Shown here in pieces: positions 61,154-64,000 of a DNA stretch of 64,000 bases. The position numbers and the translations under genes were made by a program. The stretch spans positions 77,360 to 141,359 of the forward strand of contig JAEYHZ010000039.1 of assembly GCA_023409265.1 (NCBI GenBank), written 5' to 3'. Each line of letters starts with the position of its first letter. Positions within the stretch are counted from its first letter, which is position 1. This DNA is from Bacillota bacterium (GTDB lineage Bacteria > Bacillota > Clostridia > Acetivibrionales > DSM-1351). The notes under the pieces were generated by a model. The model did no database searches. It worked only from the letters and a program-made list of their open reading frames with translations, and was not told the origin of the DNA.

Positions 61154-61972
61154 ATGAAATTTATTGTAATAGGAACAAATCAAACACATTTGATAAATCA
61201 ATCATGTACTGCTTACCTAGTAGAAGATCAATGGGATGATTGGTTTCAATATAGTACAATGTATGATTTATATATCACAGACAAAAATAACGAAAAACAG
61301 TATATTGGGAAAGTAAAAATTGGTCAGTGGGGTATGAAGGATGATCAGAGGCGACCTAATATACCTAAAGTTTTTAATCAATTAGATGATTCATTTTTTT
61401 CATTAGGACAAGATGACTATTACTATGAAAGAATAAAAGATTTAGGTTATGAATTTCGAGCAGAAATTTTAAATAATTTAAATGATATAGCACTTAATGA
61501 AGCATTATATGAAAATGTTAAGTCTCTTAATGTTACCCGTGTATCCCTACAAAGAGATATATCTAGTAAAACGATTATTGAACAATTTAGAAGGATAGCA
61601 AATGGCGGAGCAAGGCTAACAAAATATAGTTTTCAGTATACATCATCTGTTATTGATCCTTCTATTTCACCTATGGAATTAAGTTTTGACGTAATCCCTG
61701 AATCAAACCCTCCAACAAACATACACGTTCTTATAGGCCGTAATGGTGTTGGAAAAACTCATTTAATAAAGAATATGATTAATTCTATTGTGCGTGTTGA
61801 CGCTGAAAACACTTCCTTTGGCTGCTTTAGTTCTGATGGCTATGAAGATCAAATTTTCTCCAAAGTTGTATTTGTTTCATTAAGTGCTTTTGACGAATTA
61901 ATAGAAATTGAAAGCCCTAAGATACCTTACATAGCCATAGTAGTAACACCGGCAATCAAGATATGCTCATGA
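61154..61972 (+). CDS. PtuA-like ATPase, N-terminal half (frameshifted)
   Basis: 272 residues. GAGGAT precedes the ATG. The N-terminal 180 residues are unassigned, and the Walker A motif VLIGRNGVGKTHLIK lies near 195-209. The true reading frame appears to shift by -1 between about 61921 and 61963: codons in the other frame read NTGNQDMLMKEF and continue into the next segment. The last residues before TGA here (AIVVTPAIKICS) are therefore out of frame. A single missing base would restore one ATPase of about 490 residues. No slippery heptamer is visible. Confidence 0.75.
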   Translation: MKFIVIGTNQTHLINQSCTAYLVEDQWDDWFQYSTMYDLYITDKNNEKQYIGKVKIGQWGMKDDQRRPNIPKVFNQLDDSFFSLGQDDYYYERIKDLGYEFRAEILNNLNDIALNEALYENVKSLNVTRVSLQRDISSKTIIEQFRRIANGGARLTKYSFQYTSSVIDPSISPMELSFDVIPESNPPTNIHVLIGRNGVGKTHLIKNMINSIVRVDAENTSFGCFSSDGYEDQIFSKVVFVSLSAFDELIEIESPKIPYIAIVVTPAIKICS

Positions 61973-62625
61973 AAGAATTTATAGGCTGCTTTAAATCATG
62001 TTTAAATGGGATAAAAAAGTCATTACTGTTTAAGGCCATTAGTGTTTTAAAATCGGATCCGATATTCTCTGAGTCTGGAATTATTGACTTTAGTATATTG
62101 GATGAAATTGATGATTATGTTTTGGGTAAAGTGTTTAGAAAGTTAAGTTCAGGGCATAAATCTATTATATTAACTATAACGAAATTAGTCCAAACCGTTG
62201 AAGAAAAAACCTTAGTATTCTTAGATGAACCAGAAGGACATCTACATCCCCCACTCCTTTCTGCATTCATACGAGCCCTATCCGAGTTGCTGATCAATAG
62301 GAATGGCGTTGCAATAATAGCAACACACTCTCCAGTAATCTTACAAGAAGTTCCTAAGAGCTGTGTATGGAAAATCAGAAGGAATGGTGAAATATCAAAA
62401 TCTGAAAGACTTCAGATAGAATCTTTTGGTGAAAGTATCGATACTTTGACGTCTGAAGTATTTGGGTTGGAGGTTACTCATTCTGGCTTTCATAATATAT
62501 TGTTTGAGGCCGTAAAAAAATACGGTAACTATGAAGATATCATTGATGAATTTAATGGTGAATTGGGCCTAGGAGCAAAGTCTATTTTAAAAGCAATGAT
62601 AGCTACTTATAATGAGGAAGAATAA
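61963..62625 (+). CDS. PtuA-like ATPase, C-terminal half
   Basis: 220 residues in the -1 frame. It carries the ABC signature KLSSGHKSI and Walker B TLVFLDEPEGHLHPP, plus the H-loop in IIATHSPV, the parts missing from the preceding half. The ATG at 61969 overlaps the upstream TGA (ATGA), so a split, co-translated two-chain ATPase cannot be excluded. It is two bases from the HNH gene (TAAATATG). Confidence 0.8.
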   Translation: MLMKEFIGCFKSCLNGIKKSLLFKAISVLKSDPIFSESGIIDFSILDEIDDYVLGKVFRKLSSGHKSIILTITKLVQTVEEKTLVFLDEPEGHLHPPLLSAFIRALSELLINRNGVAIIATHSPVILQEVPKSCVWKIRRNGEISKSERLQIESFGESIDTLTSEVFGLEVTHSGFHNILFEAVKKYGNYEDIIDEFNGELGLGAKSILKAMIATYNEEE

Positions 62626-62627
62626 AT

Positions 62628-63473
62628 ATGATTAAACTTGATAAACCTGAAGATAATGTTAGTGAAGTATTTTCAAGTTGCATAAGTAACATCCGAAATA
62701 GAGAGCATAGACAAAAATTGGCTGAGTGTCTTGAGAAGATAGTAGATGCTACATCTGATTATGAAAATAAAATAGTTAATGATCAAATACATACTATGCC
62801 AACGAATGAAAGTATTGGTGATGTAACCAAAGAAGACCTTTTAAAAATTTATGATGATAAAATGGTTAAAAAAAGCCAGCCTGGTAGGAAGTATTATGAT
62901 AAATATATGTCTTTACCTCAGTATGGCATTTGCCCATATTGTGGTCAGAGAATTGTTTCAACTCTTGATCATTATCTACCTAAAACTAAATTTGTATCTT
63001 TAGTTGTTACACCATCAAACCTAGTTCCATCCTGTCAAGATTGTAATAAATCAAAAACGGATAAAATATTTAATAACTTACATGAAACAATTTTAAATCC
63101 ATATTTTGATGATATTAATAATGATGTTTGGTTAGTCGCCTCTATTGTTAAAGACTCTGAAAACGACTTCATTATGACTTATAATATTATAAAACCTGAT
63201 TCTTGGGGTAAGGATCTATACGAGAGAGTCAAAAACCACTTTAATGTATTTAATTTGAATAAACTGTATAGTTCACACGCTGCAAGCGATTTAGTCGGAA
63301 CCAAGCGTAAACTTTTACATACCTACAAAACTTCCGGATTATCAAACGTTATTATGGATCTGAAGGAAAGTGTTGAGGCTTATAATTATTCCCCCAATTC
63401 TTGGAAAGTAGCAATGTATCGAGAATTACTCTCAAACTCTTGGTTTCATAATGAATGGCTGCCTAGTCAATAA
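62628..63473 (+). CDS. PtuB-like HNH endonuclease (Septu)
   Basis: 281 residues. The zinc/HNH region is GICPYCGQRIVSTLDHYLPKT followed by PSNLVPSCQDCNKSK, with two CxxC pairs and the His of LDHYLP. Together with the ATPase upstream this is the PtuA-PtuB arrangement of Septu antiphage systems. PtuB would cut nucleic acid when released or activated by PtuA. Whether the system works depends on the ATPase frameshift. Confidence 0.82.
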   Translation: MIKLDKPEDNVSEVFSSCISNIRNREHRQKLAECLEKIVDATSDYENKIVNDQIHTMPTNESIGDVTKEDLLKIYDDKMVKKSQPGRKYYDKYMSLPQYGICPYCGQRIVSTLDHYLPKTKFVSLVVTPSNLVPSCQDCNKSKTDKIFNNLHETILNPYFDDINNDVWLVASIVKDSENDFIMTYNIIKPDSWGKDLYERVKNHFNVFNLNKLYSSHAASDLVGTKRKLLHTYKTSGLSNVIMDLKESVEAYNYSPNSWKVAMYRELLSNSWFHNEWLPSQ

Positions 63474-63730
63474 TATTTACCTTTAGTAGCCTGGTCTCAT
63501 ATCCAGGGTACAGTGCCACCTGATTTCCTCAAAATTTCCATAGCTTAAATTAAGGTAGGAACTACCTTTGGGAAGGAAATGCAACAAAAAATTTTCACCT
63601 AGCGTTTTTTCGGGGTTCGCGAGCACCGCACCCATTTTTGAACCCCTGGAAGTACCTTTTCTACCGTTTTAACCGTTTAAAATAACAAAAAAAGAGATTA
63701 ATATGTGATATGTCCTCAACACACTTTAAT
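63474..63730. other. 257-bp gap between Septu genes and the group II intron
   Basis: No gene is recognised. A small hairpin, GGTAGGAACTACC, lies near 63554-63566. The rest includes a GC-richer patch (63600-63660) unlike the AT-rich island, which may be the 3' exon of the intron's insertion target. Confidence 0.4.
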
Positions 63731-64000
63731 GTAGAGTAGGTCGGAGGGAAAATTAATATCTTTCCCTCTTTCCCCCTGCATCAAACCGTGCATGCGGTTT
63801 TCTCGCACACGGCTTTCCGATATTCTTCTTCCTTCAGCATTCGCTAAACTGCAAGCTTTTGTAGTCCGTTATTATATATAATCTTACGAACCTTTGAGAT
63901 GCCTGCATGACGCCTTTTATTCTGCGTTTTGTAGTTATACCACAATGTGAATTTCTTTATGATATACCAATCCATTTTGTTAAGTTGTTTTCCTGCATTC
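63731..64000 (-). mobile_element. Group II intron, 3' part (domains V/VI and maturase end)
   Basis: On the minus strand, the maturase C-terminus is followed by a domain-V-like hairpin (AGCCGTGTGCG/CGCATGCACGGTTT around AGAAAAC, 63783-63814) and a domain-VI-like stem (GAGGGAAA/TTTCCCTC, 63745-63768). The 3' end is near 63731 (CCTACTCTAC). The 5' part of the intron lies beyond the window. Confidence 0.85.
63844..64000 (-). CDS. ltrA: Group II intron reverse transcriptase/maturase, C-terminal end (partial)
   Basis: The visible 51 residues include LNKMDWYIIKKFTLWYNYKT, then NKRRHAGISKVRKI and a LAV stop (TAG at 63844-63846). This is the conserved C-terminal end of group II intron LtrA-type proteins. 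The gene runs off the right edge. Confidence 0.88.
   Translation of the reverse strand, partial: NAGKQLNKMDWYIIKKFTLWYNYKTQNKRRHAGISKVRKIIYNNGLQKLAV

Noticed and set aside
61921..61972. Programmed -1 ribosomal frameshift in the PtuA-like ATPase
   Set aside because: No slippery heptamer (X XXY YYZ) or A-rich run lies in the overlap window, so a base deletion, a sequencing error or a natural split is more likely.
1..64000. CRISPR array
   Set aside because: The only regular repeats are the 24-bp coding repeats at 35.3 kb and isolated hairpins; no 23-40-bp repeat with unique spacers is present.

Overview
The window looks like a chromosome segment of a low-GC, Gram-positive, anaerobic Clostridia-type bacterium, probably a plant-polymer or sugar fermenter. 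The evidence is AT-rich intergenic DNA, strong GGAGG ribosome binding sites, a PduL/PduP-type bacterial microcompartment (BMC), sugar ABC transporters, a CheB/CheR/CheW set and Firmicutes-type regulators. I cannot name the species. Most genes up to about 61 kb lie on the minus strand, so operons read right to left.

Region 1 (1-11.7 kb) is one catabolic locus. A LacI-family regulator and a ribose-type ABC transporter (binding lipoprotein, double ATPase, permease) precede an MtnK-like sugar kinase, an MtnA-like aldose-1-phosphate isomerase, a class II aldolase, a CoA-acylating aldehyde dehydrogenase, four BMC shell proteins and the start of PduL (cut by the window edge). I read this as a microcompartment that handles 5-deoxyribose and/or methylthioribose: import, phosphorylation at C1, isomerisation, aldol cleavage to DHAP plus a short aldehyde, and oxidation of the aldehyde to acyl-CoA and acyl-phosphate inside the shell. 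Candidate encapsulation peptides sit on the dehydrogenase (N-terminus), PduL (N-terminus) and the aldolase (C-terminus).

Region 2 (12.3-17.5 kb) carries an HD-GYP phosphodiesterase, CheB, CheR, CheW and a methyl-accepting chemotaxis protein. Region 3 (17.9-26.9 kb) is regulatory and accessory: a giant LuxR/MalT-type ATPase regulator, a small XRE regulator, a lectin-fold protein, an Imm-5-like protein with a double-MerR regulator, a flavin-binding PPOX protein, and an ABC-2 exporter with its MerR regulator. Region 4 (27.0-33.3 kb) is a molybdenum hydroxylase operon (Mo, FAD and FeS subunits, MobA-like transferase, P-loop NTPase, two membrane proteins). Region 5 (33.6-47.5 kb) has an arr-type rifamycin ADP-ribosyltransferase, a D,D-carboxypeptidase with a repeat-rich stalk, a membrane protein behind a leader hairpin, and a sugar locus (GH3, MalFG-type transporter, GH4, PfkB kinase, ROK regulator, amino-sugar-phosphate isomerase).

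Region 6 (47.5-54.4 kb) contains a decayed DMT transporter, a Cfr-like 23S rRNA methyltransferase gene with a two-stage attenuator leader, two SDR enzymes, and a 2.2-kb block (transglutaminase-like protein plus AraC regulator) flanked by 82-bp direct repeats next to tRNA 3'-end fragments. These fragments look like attachment-site scars.

Region 7 (54.4-64 kb) is an AT-rich defence-type island. Six minus-strand genes (GHKL/STAS-like ATPase, unknown protein, sce7726, sce7725, RES-domain toxin-like protein, nuclease-fold/GHKL fusion) form a candidate undescribed system. They are divergent from a Septu-like PtuA/PtuB pair in which PtuA is split by a frameshift. The window ends in the 3' part of a group II intron with its maturase on the minus strand.
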